A stretch of 64,000 nt of DNA from an uncultured Clostridia bacterium (GTDB lineage Bacteria > Bacillota > Clostridia > TANB77 > CAG-508), in contig CATLHF010000002.1 in the NCBI GenBank assembly GCA_949948835.1, forward strand, positions 1-64,000, written 5' to 3'. Each line of letters starts with the position of its first letter. Position 1 is the first letter of the stretch. Below are positions 9,887-20,758 of the stretch, piece after piece. The notes beneath the pieces were generated by a model. That model was not told where the DNA came from and did no database searches. It saw only the letters and a list, made by a program, of their open reading frames with translations. A program made the position numbers and the translations under genes.

Positions 9887-11401
9887 ATGGAAACAATAAA
9901 AGAAAAATTTAAATCCATTCGAATGAAACTATTTTTTAGCTTATGTATTGTTGTTGTTATTATTATTGCTTTTCTAATCTTAACTAACAACTTTGTGTTA
10001 GAGACTTTTTACCTATATACAAAAACAAATAATCTAATTGGCATTTACGAAAGATTGAATCACTATTATAGTAAAGAGGAAATAAACAATGGACAAATAG
10101 AAGCAGAGCTTGAAAAAATAGCAATTAATAATAACTTTGATATTTTAATACAAGGAGAAAATGACATTAGTGTATATTCTACAAACCGTAATTTTTTGTC
10201 CAATGTAAATGAGATAAATACCATAAATAGTATACTACAAAAAAGTAAAAATATTGTATATAAAAATGATGAAGTAGTTGTTAGAAAATTTGAAGATAAA
10301 ACAAATGGTATTACTTTCTTAATGTTTACCGCAGAGCTAGACAATGGCTATAAATTATACATTCGCATGCCATTTGCTTCTATTCATGAAAGTGTAAAGA
10401 TTTCGAATAAATTCTTATATTTAATTGGAGGCTTTACCATTTTAATTGGAGGAATTGTAGTATCCTTTATTTCTAGAAGATTTACATCACCAATTTTAGA
10501 ACTAAATGCCATTGCTAATAAAATGGCAAAATTGGATTTTAGCCATAAATACCGTGTGACTGATACAGAAGATGAAATTAATGAACTTGGTAAAAGCATT
10601 AATACTATGTCCGATAAGCTAGAAAAAACGATTAATAGGCTAAGAGATACCAACATTGAATTGGAAAAAGATATTGAAGAAAAATCTAAAATTGATGAAA
10701 TGAGGAAACAATTTATTTCTGATGTATCACATGAGTTAAAAACACCAATTGCATTAATACAAGGATATTCCGAAGGATTAATTGAAAACGTAAATACCGA
10801 TGAAGAAAACCGAAAATTTTATGCAGGTGTTATTTTAGACGAAGCAAACAAAATGGATAAATTAGTAGCACAACTATTAGAATTAATGAAATTGGAATAT
10901 GGAAAAAGAGAATTTAATAACCAAGAATTCGATATTTGTGAGTTAATAAAAGAAGTTATCCGAAAATCCAAAGTAATCCTAGAAGAAAAAAATATTAATG
11001 TTAAATTTAACGAGGAAAATGCCAGCTACGTATTTGCAGATGACTTTTACATTGAGCAAGTCATTACCAATTATTTTACGAATGCGATGAAACATGCAAA
11101 AGAAAAAGAGGGTCAAAAAACAATTGAAATTACAATAACACCAAATAAAGAAAATAACACTGTAAGAATTAGCATATTTAACACAGGAGATCCAATAAAA
11201 GAAGAAGACTTAACGAGAATTTGGAACCGTTTTTATAAAATAGATGAATCAAGAACAAGAGAAGATGGAGGAACGGGAATTGGATTATCCTTAGTAAAAG
11301 CAATTATGCATAACTATAAAAAAGAATACGGAGTAATAAACAGAGAAAACGGAGTAGAATTCTATTTCGATTTAGAACTTGTTGTCGAAGCATGTCAATA
11401 A
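9887..11401 (+). CDS. Sensor histidine kinase
   Basis: HAMP, DVSHELKTPIALIQGYSEG H-box, GGTGIGLSLVKAI G-box. Confidence 0.93.
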   Translation: METIKEKFKSIRMKLFFSLCIVVVIIIAFLILTNNFVLETFYLYTKTNNLIGIYERLNHYYSKEEINNGQIEAELEKIAINNNFDILIQGENDISVYSTNRNFLSNVNEINTINSILQKSKNIVYKNDEVVVRKFEDKTNGITFLMFTAELDNGYKLYIRMPFASIHESVKISNKFLYLIGGFTILIGGIVVSFISRRFTSPILELNAIANKMAKLDFSHKYRVTDTEDEINELGKSINTMSDKLEKTINRLRDTNIELEKDIEEKSKIDEMRKQFISDVSHELKTPIALIQGYSEGLIENVNTDEENRKFYAGVILDEANKMDKLVAQLLELMKLEYGKREFNNQEFDICELIKEVIRKSKVILEEKNINVKFNEENASYVFADDFYIEQVITNYFTNAMKHAKEKEGQKTIEITITPNKENNTVRISIFNTGDPIKEEDLTRIWNRFYKIDESRTREDGGTGIGLSLVKAIMHNYKKEYGVINRENGVEFYFDLELVVEACQ

Positions 11402-11505
11402 AAAAGAATTGATTTAAAGAATGATGATTTTGGGGACGGGGGTAAAAATCATCTGTATAAAATATGAAAAATATGGAAAAACTATTGCTATAAGAAGGTG
11501 AGTTT

Positions 11506-12150
11506 ATGGCAGTAGTTTTTTTTATCATGTTATTTTTTATATTAATTTTATTGGTTATCGTTTGTAGTACCATTAAGATAGAAATTCAAAAATTAAGATT
11601 TTTGAATAATGAAACGGATAAATTACAATATGATTATTTGATGTTTTTAGAATTACGATTTCTAAACCATATTAAGATAGTGAGATTAACATTAACTCCA
11701 CAAAAACTTAAACGTTTAAATCAAAAAGTAAATCTAAAAGAAAAATTACAGAAAATCAATCTAAAAGAAATGAAAAAAGATTTACCCCAAAAAGTAAAAC
11801 AATTAGAAAAGCAATTAAAGATACAATTAGAACAACTTCATTTTTATTTGGAAATTGGTACAAAAGATGTCATTATCACATCTGCTATGATTGCACTAAT
11901 AGGAAGTTTTGTAGGTATCTTACTTCCCAAATGGATAAAACAATACCGTCATGAAAAATATAAGTACAAAATCATGCCAGTTTATCAAAATCAAAATGTA
12001 ATAAAACTATCACTAAACTGTATAATTCAGGTAAAAGTGATACATATTATAAATATAATTTTTACTTTGGTAAAGAAAAGAAAGGAGAGTAAAAAACATG
12101 AGCGAACATCCAATAGAAGGTCTTATGACTACAGCTATGAACAATATTAA
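11506..12150 (+). CDS. DUF2953 domain-containing protein
   Basis: Membrane N-terminus and position directly upstream of ytfJ/gerW, as in other spore-formers. Confidence 0.55.
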   Translation: MAVVFFIMLFFILILLVIVCSTIKIEIQKLRFLNNETDKLQYDYLMFLELRFLNHIKIVRLTLTPQKLKRLNQKVNLKEKLQKINLKEMKKDLPQKVKQLEKQLKIQLEQLHFYLEIGTKDVIITSAMIALIGSFVGILLPKWIKQYRHEKYKYKIMPVYQNQNVIKLSLNCIIQVKVIHIINIIFTLVKKRKESKKHERTSNRRSYDYSYEQY

Positions 12151-12739
12151 AGATATGATTGATGTAAATACAATTATTGGGGAGCCAATTGAAACCTCAA
12201 ACAATGTGGTGATTATTCCAATTTCAAAAGTATGTTTTGGGTTTGCAGCAGGAGGTAGTGAATTTAGTGGAGAGACCATAGGAGAATATACCAAAAAAGA
12301 AAAAGAAGAGGAAATTCAATATAACTTACCATTTGGAGGAGGTTCTGGAGCAGGGGTTAATATTAACCCAGTTGCATTTTTAGTGATTCAGGGAAGTGGA
12401 GTAAAATTGTTACCAGTAGAACATTGTTCTTCCATTGATCGTTTGTTAGATTACATGCCAGATTTAATGGAAAAAGCGAATAACCTAATGAATAAAATGA
12501 TGCAAGACAAAAAAGAAGAAAAAAACAAAGTAAGACAAGAAGAAATGAGACAAAAGAAAGAAGAAGAAAAACAAAAACAAGAGCATAAACAAGAAAGAGT
12601 TATGCAAAAAACAAGACCGAAAAGAAATCCTGTTAATCAAAATGTGGTCTATGAATACGAATACGAACAACAACCACAAGAAGATACACAAATTCCAAAT
12701 ATAGAATATGAAGAATTTGATAAATATGAAGATGAATAA
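12098..12739 (+). CDS. ytfJ: GerW family sporulation protein (YtfJ)
   Basis: MSEHPIEGLMTTAMNNIKDMIDVNTIIGEPIET...GAGVNINPVAFLVI. Confidence 0.9.
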   Translation: MSEHPIEGLMTTAMNNIKDMIDVNTIIGEPIETSNNVVIIPISKVCFGFAAGGSEFSGETIGEYTKKEKEEEIQYNLPFGGGSGAGVNINPVAFLVIQGSGVKLLPVEHCSSIDRLLDYMPDLMEKANNLMNKMMQDKKEEKNKVRQEEMRQKKEEEKQKQEHKQERVMQKTRPKRNPVNQNVVYEYEYEQQPQEDTQIPNIEYEEFDKYEDE

Positions 12740-12834
12740 AGGCGAAGAAATATTTTCTTCGTTTTTTTATTCATATATTGATAATCAATAATAAGTAATA
12801 TAAAATAGAATAGAATAATAACATAAGCGAGGTT

Positions 12835-14043
12835 ATGAGGATGAAACAAAAAATCATAATAATTGGAAGCATTGGAATTATTATTTTATTAGCATTGATA
12901 GGGATAAAAGTATTATTAGAAAGGAATGAACCTATGGAAGAAAAGGACAAAGAACAAATGGTAGTGCAACAACCAAAAGATATTTTTGAGGATCATTATG
13001 AAAAGGCAAATGAAAAATTACAAACTCTTTCATTGGATGAAAAAATAGCACAATTATTTGTGATAGGTACTTCTAACAATAGTAATTTGGAAGAATTAAA
13101 GAAATATCAATTTGGTGGATATTTATTGTTTAAAGATTTTTTTGCTAACAAAACAGAAGAACAAATAAAAAAAGAGATCAGTAAATTTCAGAATGATGTA
13201 AACATTCCTTTATTAATTGCAGTAGATGAAGAAGGAGGAAAAGTTGCAAGGGTTAGTAGCAATAAAACATTAAGAGAAGAAGAGTTTGAATCTCCAAGCA
13301 AACTATATCAAGAAGGTGGCTTTGAACAAATAAAAAAAGATACAATAGAAAAAAGTACTTTTTTACACAATTTAGGAATTAATCTTAATTTTGCACCTGT
13401 TGTCGATATATCCCAAAATCCAAATGACTATATGTATGATAGAACATTACAACAAGGCAAAGAACTAACTTCTACTTATGCGAAAATAGTAATCTCTACA
13501 AGTAAAGATTATAAAGTATCCTATACATTAAAACACTTTCCAGGGTATGGAAGCAATAAAGATACCCACAAAGTAAGTTCAAAAGATGAAAGAACTTTGG
13601 AAGAAATTGAACAAAATGACCTAGAGCCATTTAGAGCAGGAATTGAAGTTGGTGCAGAAGTAGTTATGGTGAGTCATAATATCGTAACAAGTATTGATAG
13701 TAAAAATCCTGCATCGATTTCAAAACCAATCCATGACTTACTACGACAAAACTTAGAATTTACAGGAATTATTATAACAGATTCTATTAACATGGGAGCA
13801 ATTAGTGAGAATTACAAAACAAAAGATGCAATTATAAATGCAATTTTAGCTGGAAACGATATGATCATTATTTCCATCAATAAAACGACAACCGATAAAA
13901 TAACAAAAACAAAAGTAACCTATGAAACAGTTATTAAAACGGTAAGAGATGCTATGCAAGATGGACAAATTACCGAAGAAAGAATTGACGAATCCGTAAA
14001 ACGTATTCTAGCATGGAAATATGCAAAAGGATTAATGGAATAA
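12835..14043 (+). CDS. Glycoside hydrolase family 3 beta-N-acetylhexosaminidase
   Basis: AVDEEGGKVARV, KHFPGYG, ITDSINMGAI motifs. Confidence 0.88.
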   Translation: MRMKQKIIIIGSIGIIILLALIGIKVLLERNEPMEEKDKEQMVVQQPKDIFEDHYEKANEKLQTLSLDEKIAQLFVIGTSNNSNLEELKKYQFGGYLLFKDFFANKTEEQIKKEISKFQNDVNIPLLIAVDEEGGKVARVSSNKTLREEEFESPSKLYQEGGFEQIKKDTIEKSTFLHNLGINLNFAPVVDISQNPNDYMYDRTLQQGKELTSTYAKIVISTSKDYKVSYTLKHFPGYGSNKDTHKVSSKDERTLEEIEQNDLEPFRAGIEVGAEVVMVSHNIVTSIDSKNPASISKPIHDLLRQNLEFTGIIITDSINMGAISENYKTKDAIINAILAGNDMIIISINKTTTDKITKTKVTYETVIKTVRDAMQDGQITEERIDESVKRILAWKYAKGLME

Positions 14044-14049
14044 TCTATG

Positions 14050-14130
14050 AAGAGGCCCCTTTACTTAAGGGGGCTGTCTGCTTTAGCAGACTGGGGGTTC
14101 TTAAGAAAGTATGCAAGAACCCTACAGCTT
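14050..14130. repeat. REP/MITE-like palindromic element
   Basis: gcccctttacttaagggggc hairpin, gtctgctttagcagac hairpin, and gggttctt...aagaaccc arms. Confidence 0.5.
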
Positions 14131-14204
14131 TAGTCTGAATAAGAATAATCTTGCTTTCGGTTTTTTATTATGATATAGTAAGGAAAAAAGAAAGGAAGAA
14201 CACA

Positions 14205-16416
14205 TTGGAAATTCAGGGTAGATTAAATGATATTATTTATCAAAATGAAGTAAATAGTTATACAGTCGCAACGTTTGAGACAGATGACGAAGAATTAACC
14301 ATTGTTGGTTATCTTCCTTTTATTCATCCAGGAGATAGCCTAAAATTAATTGGGAAATATGTAACACACCAAGAATATGGACAACAATTTAAAATCGATT
14401 CTTTTGAAAAAACAATGCCACAAACCTTGGAAGCATTGGAGCAATATTTAGCAAATGGAACCATTAAAGGAATAGGACCTTCTACGGCCAAGAAAATAGT
14501 AGATACCTTTAGAGAAGAAACCATTCATATTTTTAAATACGAACCAGAAAAATTAGCTCTCATCAAAGGAATTAGCAAAGAAAAGGCATTACAGATGTCG
14601 CAAGATTTTAATGAAAACTGGGAACTATGGCAAATTGTTGGATATTTAGAACGATTTGGAATAGGACCACAAAACGCAAAAAAAGTATATGAATTATTAG
14701 GTGCAAATGCAGTACGTGAAATCGAAGAAAATCCTTATATATTAGTAGATATTGCAAGAGGTGTCGACTTTAAACAAATCGATAAAATGGCAATGGATAT
14801 AGGAATTTCTTGTGATAATGAAAAAAGAATTGAAAGTGGAATTAAATATAGCTTAATTCGTATTAGCTATAATGGACATACTTGTGTAGAAAAAGAAAGG
14901 CTAATTTTATTTGTAAAAGATTTGTTGCAAGTAGAACAAGATACAATCAGAAACTGTTTAATCAATTTAAATGTAAAAAAACAAATTGTTATTGAAAAAC
15001 AAGAAGAAGGATTTGAACTTGTTTACCTGTATCCTTATTACATGGCAGAATTAACAATTGCCCAAAGGCTAATAAGTTTAAGAAATTTCGAAAATAACAA
15101 AGAAATTAAAAACTTAAAAAAAGAGCTAAAACAATTAGAAAAATTATCTAGCATTGAGTTATCGGATAAACAAAAAGAAACATTAGAAATGGTAAACTCT
15201 GAAAATGTTTGTATTATTACAGGAGGACCAGGAACAGGAAAAACGACTGTTATTAAAACTATTATCGAATTATATGAAGCGCATTCCAAAAAAGTAGTAC
15301 TATGTGCACCAACGGGAAGAGCTGCAAAACGTATGACAGAAGCGACTGGAAAAGAAGCAAAAACGCTACATCGTTTATTAGAAATTGGAAAAATAGAAGA
15401 TGACATGAAAGAAAGTATAGACAATGATGTAACACCAATTGATGCAGATGTTATTATCGTAGATGAAGTATCTATGGTAGATGTGTTTTTAATGAATTAT
15501 TTGGTAAAAGCAATTTATAAAGGTACCAAACTAATTTTAGTAGGAGATGCAGACCAATTACCATCCGTAGGACCAGGAAGCATTTTAAAAGATATTATTG
15601 ATTCGAAAGAAATTGCAACCATTCATTTAGATAAAATTTTTAGACAAGCACAAAAAAGTAAAATCATTGTAAATGCTCATAGAGTAAATGAAGGACAACC
15701 ATTTTTAACAAAAGAAGAGGCGGAAGGCTCGAATGAAGATTTTTTCTATATTCGACCTAATACACAAGAAGAGATGATATACCAAGTGCTAAGTTTAAGT
15801 AGTACAAGACTTTCTAAATTTGGAGATTACGACTTTTTTACACACATACAAGTACTATCACCAACCAAAAAAGGAAACTTAGGAACCAAAGAATTAAATA
15901 CACGTTTACAAGAAACGTTAAATCCAGCATCAGACTTTAAAAAAGAAAAAAACAGTATGGGAGTTATTTTTAGAGAACAAGATAAAATTATGCAAATACG
16001 AAACAATTACGATATCTATTGGGAGAAAAAAGAGCCAGAATACGAATATGGGAGTGGCGTATTTAATGGCGAAATGGGAACCATCGAAAAAATTGATGAA
16101 ATCGAAAAACAAGTGAAAATTCGTTTTGATGATGAGAAAGAGGCATGGTATGCATTTTCAGACCTAGACCAAATTGAACATGCTTATGCTATCACAATCC
16201 ATAAAGCACAGCGGAAGTGAATTTGATGTAGTCATTATGGTAGTTCCACCATCTTCCAATATGCTATTAACAAGAAACTTGTTATACACAGGATTAACAA
16301 GAGCTAAAAAATTACTTATTTTAATTAGCCAAGATAAAATTATAGAGTTTATGATTCAAAATGTAGACTCAAAAAAACGAAATACGGGGTTAATGTATAA
16401 ATTAAAAAATCAATAA
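14205..16416 (+). CDS. recD2: RecD-like ATP-dependent DNA helicase, requires +1 shift at CGG 16212
   Basis: Walker A TGGPGTGKTTV; ORFs 14151..16220 and 16174..16416 join as AITIHKAQ-GSEFDVVIMVVP, a conserved RecD motif. TTG start proposed at 14205. Confidence 0.88.
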
Positions 16417-16465
16417 ATGGGGGTGTATTTATGATACTCTCATTTTTGTTATAGGAGGAAATGAT

Positions 16466-17110
16466 ATGTTAGAAAATATGATTCATTTATTTTATCCCAA
16501 AGTATGTGGAATTTGTGGAGAAATTTCGAAAGATGATATTTGCAACAAATGTAAAGTGAAAATTAAGAAATACAGTCGAAATAAAAAGCATATTTATTTG
16601 ACGAAATATTATACAACCCATATGTATCTATTTGACTATCAAGACATCATAAGACAAAAAATATTACAATACAAGTTTCAAGAAAAAAGTTATCTCTTTC
16701 GATGTTTTGTAAAAATTATTGTAAATGATAAAAAAATATGTGGATTTTTGAAAAATTATGATATAATAATCCCAGTTCCAATTAGTAAAAAAAGGAAAAA
16801 ACTAAGGGGATATAATCAAAGTGAACTAATTGCAAAAATGATTGCAAAGCAGGTGGATAAGTTAGAATACAGATGTGACATTTTATATAAACCAAAAGAT
16901 ACATTACCACAAAGTTCGCTAGATAAGGAAAAAAGACAAGAAAATATTCAAGATGCTTATTACATAAAAAACGAAGAAGTCGTGCAAAATAAGAAAATCT
17001 TATTATTAGACGATATTTATACAACAGGAAGCACAGTAAATGAATGTAGTAAAGTTTTAAAACAAGCAGGAATAAAAGAAATAGGAGTATTAACACTTGC
17101 AAAAGATTAA
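16466..17110 (+). CDS. ComF family phosphoribosyltransferase-like protein
   Basis: N-terminal CGICGE..CNKC zinc motif and VLLLDDIYTTGST-type PRPP motif (LLLDDIYTTGSTVNEC). Confidence 0.9.
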   Translation: MLENMIHLFYPKVCGICGEISKDDICNKCKVKIKKYSRNKKHIYLTKYYTTHMYLFDYQDIIRQKILQYKFQEKSYLFRCFVKIIVNDKKICGFLKNYDIIIPVPISKKRKKLRGYNQSELIAKMIAKQVDKLEYRCDILYKPKDTLPQSSLDKEKRQENIQDAYYIKNEEVVQNKKILLLDDIYTTGSTVNECSKVLKQAGIKEIGVLTLAKD

Positions 17111-17120
17111 GAGGTGAAAT

Positions 17121-19103
17121 ATGGAAGATTTAGTAGAAAGTATTTTAGATTATGTAAGAAATGACTATACCGATTATGCTATTATGATTAATGGCGAATG
17201 GGGAAGTGGAAAGACGTATTTTTGGAATCACAAAATTAGGAATAAAATTGAATCTATGCATATTAATGGAAAACAATATACCACCATTTATATGTCTTTA
17301 TATGGAATTTCAAACCTAGAAGAGATTAGCAAAAAAATCTTTATTGAAACCACACAATTAATGGACAAAAATCTAAAACGTTACATGCAAGCAAATGGTC
17401 AAACGACCATTCCAGAATATGCCAAAACTGGTCTTGATATGGCAAACTTTTTTGGGGTAACCCAAAATGGAGACCACATCGATTATGGAGAATTTTTTAC
17501 AACAGATGATAAAGTATTGTGTTTTGATGACTTAGAAAGAGCCAATGTAGATGTTATTGATATTTTAGGATACATTAATAACTTTGTAGAACATGATCAT
17601 ATAAAAACCATTATTATTTGTAATGAAAAAGAATTATCTACCAAATTAAAAAGTAGTAACTTAGAAATGAAAACCTTTATTGCAACTTATCTTCTAGATA
17701 AAGAAGGAGATTTGGAAAAAGCAAGTGATAAACCAATGGTAGAAAAAATTCAAGATAAAATTGAATATGTTTTTGATAAAGCGAATGATTATGAAAGAAT
17801 TAAAGAAAAATTAATTGGGGAAACATTTGAATATGCACCAGAATTTACGTATATTATTAACGGTTTATTAATGCGATATGAAAATAATGAAGACCTAATT
17901 CGATTTTTAAGAGAAAATACATGGTTGATTATTTCTACATTTAATAAAAGTGGAACCAGAAACCTAAGAATTTTAAAACATGCTTTAAATGATTTTCGAA
18001 AAATATTCGATATGGTTAATAAATATTATCCAAACACAAACCATAGAGTATTACAGACAATGCTTATTTTTACGATTGCTGTTTCCTTCGAAATAAAAGC
18101 AGGAAAAATTACAAAAGATAAATTTGTCAATATTAAAGATAACGAAGAATATAAATCTATATTAGTATCCTCAAGAGTATTACTAACAGATAATCGTCAA
18201 TTTTATATTAAAGAATTTGATAATAACTATTACTATAATTTTAAATCTGAATATCGATTTATCAAATTTATAGAAATCTACGTACGTACAAGAATTTTTA
18301 ATATGAAAGTATTTAAAGAAAATATGGAAGTAATTATTAATACAGTAGATACGGATAAACTTCCAGGATATAAGAGATTATTAACAGAAGAATATTGGAA
18401 AATCAGTGATGATCAATTTGATGGTGTCATTGAAGAAGTGTTAGAAGATGTAAAAAATGGAAGAATCCGCTTAGTTGATGTTGTAAAACTATTTGCATAT
18501 TTTAGCTATTTTATTAAAAAAGATTTAATTAATTACGACATGAAAACCATTAAAAGTATATTTTTCAATGGAATGAATATTGCATCTTTAACATCCGAAT
18601 ATTGTGATAATGTAGAAGAAGAACTTGCACAAATTACGGTAAGTGAAGTAAACCCAGATATAGAAGAGATTTTAAGACATTTCAACCAATTGAATGTGCA
18701 ATTAAAAGATAAAATGTACATTGAAAAAGCAGAAGGAATTTTTAAATGCATTCCAATGCGTATGGAAGAATTTTATGAGCGATTTGACAAAGAATGTATG
18801 AATGTACCAATTTTCAAATATTATGATGTATTTCAAATGTTTCAAAGAATTTCCTGTGCAAGCAATGAGGATATAGTAACTATTAAAGAAAAATTAATAA
18901 ATCGTGTGAAACGATATCCAAAAGAAATTGAACCAGAAATGAAAAACATTAAGCAACTAAAACAATTAATCGATGATTATACAAAAAATAAAGAAGCAAC
19001 CATTAAAATTGTTATGCTAAAAGAATTTTCAAAAGATTTAGAATACATTTTAGACCAATATAAAACACCATTATTAGGTGGAAAAAAAGAAGAAACTGAA
19101 TAA
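17121..19103 (+). CDS. KAP-like P-loop NTPase
   Basis: Walker A GEWGSGKTYF, Walker B-like VLCFDDLERA, sensor-like TIIICNEKEL. Confidence 0.7.
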   Translation: MEDLVESILDYVRNDYTDYAIMINGEWGSGKTYFWNHKIRNKIESMHINGKQYTTIYMSLYGISNLEEISKKIFIETTQLMDKNLKRYMQANGQTTIPEYAKTGLDMANFFGVTQNGDHIDYGEFFTTDDKVLCFDDLERANVDVIDILGYINNFVEHDHIKTIIICNEKELSTKLKSSNLEMKTFIATYLLDKEGDLEKASDKPMVEKIQDKIEYVFDKANDYERIKEKLIGETFEYAPEFTYIINGLLMRYENNEDLIRFLRENTWLIISTFNKSGTRNLRILKHALNDFRKIFDMVNKYYPNTNHRVLQTMLIFTIAVSFEIKAGKITKDKFVNIKDNEEYKSILVSSRVLLTDNRQFYIKEFDNNYYYNFKSEYRFIKFIEIYVRTRIFNMKVFKENMEVIINTVDTDKLPGYKRLLTEEYWKISDDQFDGVIEEVLEDVKNGRIRLVDVVKLFAYFSYFIKKDLINYDMKTIKSIFFNGMNIASLTSEYCDNVEEELAQITVSEVNPDIEEILRHFNQLNVQLKDKMYIEKAEGIFKCIPMRMEEFYERFDKECMNVPIFKYYDVFQMFQRISCASNEDIVTIKEKLINRVKRYPKEIEPEMKNIKQLKQLIDDYTKNKEATIKIVMLKEFSKDLEYILDQYKTPLLGGKKEETE

Positions 19104-19191
19104 AACAATTCAAAAAATTGTCAAAAATATGAATAAAAAATTTTCCTAGTCAAATAATAAGATAAACTTAAAATTAAAAGGAGGGAAAATT

Positions 19192-19746
19192 TTGAAAGCA
19201 ACAGGTGTAGTTAGAAGAATTGATGATTTAGGAAGAATTGTTATTCCAAAAGAAATAAGAAAAACATTAAGAATTAAAGAGGGAGACCCTCTAGAAATAT
19301 TTACAGATAAAGAAGGAGAGGTCATTTTAAAGAAATATTCACCAATTGGTGAACTTTCTGAATTTGCTACAGGCTATGCAGACACCCTAGCAAAAACCAC
19401 AGGACATATTGCATGTATTACGGATAAAGATACCGTTATTGCAGTTTCTGGAGGTTCAAAAAAGGAATTTTTAGAACAAGACTTAAGCAAAGAACTAGAA
19501 CAACTATTAGAAGATAAAGAAGTATATACAAGCAAAGAAAATAACGAAGTATCCATTCCAATTACCAAAAACGATAATAGAGAAAGAAAATACAATTCGC
19601 AAGTTGTATATCCAATTATTTCGCAAGGAGATGTGATTGGAAGTGTTATTTTACTTTCTAAAGATAATAATACGAAAATGGGAGATTCGGAATTAAAAGT
19701 AGTACAATCAGCAGCAGGATTTTTAAGTAGTCAAATGGAAATCTAA
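19192..19746 (+). CDS. spoVT: Stage V sporulation protein T (AbrB-family)
   Basis: MKATGVVRRIDDLGRIVIPKEIRKTLRIKEGDPLEIF plus GAF-like C-terminus. Confidence 0.93.
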   Translation: MKATGVVRRIDDLGRIVIPKEIRKTLRIKEGDPLEIFTDKEGEVILKKYSPIGELSEFATGYADTLAKTTGHIACITDKDTVIAVSGGSKKEFLEQDLSKELEQLLEDKEVYTSKENNEVSIPITKNDNRERKYNSQVVYPIISQGDVIGSVILLSKDNNTKMGDSELKVVQSAAGFLSSQMEI

Positions 19747-19747
19747 A

Positions 19748-19785
19748 CAAGAACAAGAATTTATTTCTTGTTCTTGTTTTTTTAG
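19748..19785 (+). terminator. Rho-independent terminator
   Basis: acaagaacaagaatttatttcttgttcttgttttttta. Confidence 0.85.
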
Positions 19786-20060
19786 CTTAAATAAAACTTT
19801 AACATTATTAAAACTCAATGATTTATTTATGTTTTTTCTTGTTTTTCCCAACATCGCACATAGTGTAATAAAATTTCGCTTATGAAGCTCATTTTAAAAC
19901 ACTATGTAGCTTGTCGGTCCCCACAGCGAAACTACGAAAAACCATAAATTAAAATCGTTGAGTTTTACAATGAAGTATTTTTAAAAAACGAAGAAAACAA
20001 GAGAAAAACGAAGAAAAAATATCAAAAAGAACTTTTAATTAAAGTTTTGAACTTTTCGAA
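19786..20060. repeat. Imperfect inverted-repeat region between spoVT and OLE RNA
   Basis: aaaactcaatgatttatttatg (about 19808) versus ccataaattaaaatcgttgagtttta (about 19946); aaaactttaa versus ttaaagtttt further out. Confidence 0.4.
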
Positions 20061-20103
20061 ACAAAATCAATCTAAACCATGCTAAATTCAGTGCCAAATC
20101 TCT

Positions 20104-20132
20104 TTGATAAGATGGAAAATATATGCTATAAT
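20104..20132 (+). promoter_or_regulatory. Sigma-A-type promoter for the OLE-like RNA
   Basis: TTGATA (20104-20109), 17-nt spacer, TATAAT (20127-20132). Confidence 0.7.
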
Positions 20133-20138
20133 ACCAAT

Positions 20139-20745
20139 CGATGGTGCATTATTCTAGTAATATTGTCTATTACGAGGGTGGGGCTAAAAATCCACTAAAG
20201 GGCATATCGATGAAGTTTCTTGTTCGTGCGCGGTAACGCCCAGTTCTGTGTGCTTTCAGGGAGTAAAGATGATAGGGAAATATGTAATGGCATACATAGC
20301 ATTTCCCCTATCGTCGCGGAGGCTTTCGTCAGTTTCGGTTGACTTGAGTATAACCTATATAAAGTGCCAAGACACAATATATAGAGTAGCCTGTCTCGAG
20401 TGGTAAATTTGGGATTAGTTAAAACGGTTTCTTGATTACAATAGCTAAGTAATAAAGAGATTATGGCTATGAAATTATTACTGCAAAAAAGACTAGTAAT
20501 AGAGCCAATATTTCAAGGAAAACTTCTAGAATGTTTGTACTTTTAGGTGCAAGGAAACCTAGGGATTAAGGTGTAGATTTTAGTGGCTGTCTGGTATTCT
20601 TTTATTTCCTTATTCTAAATAAAAGGATATTTTCTTTAAATGGAAACGGCTAAACAGCAATGTTTAGTAGAAAATAGAGAAATTCGGCTAGACCTATACT
20701 ACAAAGTTTACTTAGGTTTTTACCATCTTTAACTATATAATAATT
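20139..20745 (+). ncRNA. ole: Probable OLE (ornate, large, extremophilic) RNA
   Basis: About 600 nt structured-looking noncoding region with its own promoter, immediately upstream of an OapA-like membrane protein gene. Call rests on length, composition and the oapA synteny. Confidence 0.75.
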
Positions 20746-20758
20746 AAAGGAGAAACAA

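Noticed and set aside
11421-11450. gggacgggggtaaaaat motif as a riboswitch fragment
   Set aside because: Too short and no paired structure supporting a riboswitch call.
20195-20377. Minus-strand ORF inside the OLE-like region
   Set aside because: No RBS or recognisable domain; overlaps the structured RNA.
20139-20745. tmRNA, RNase P RNA or 6S RNA
   Set aside because: Lacks the recognisable tmRNA ends and RNase P conserved blocks; length and downstream OapA-like gene fit OLE better.
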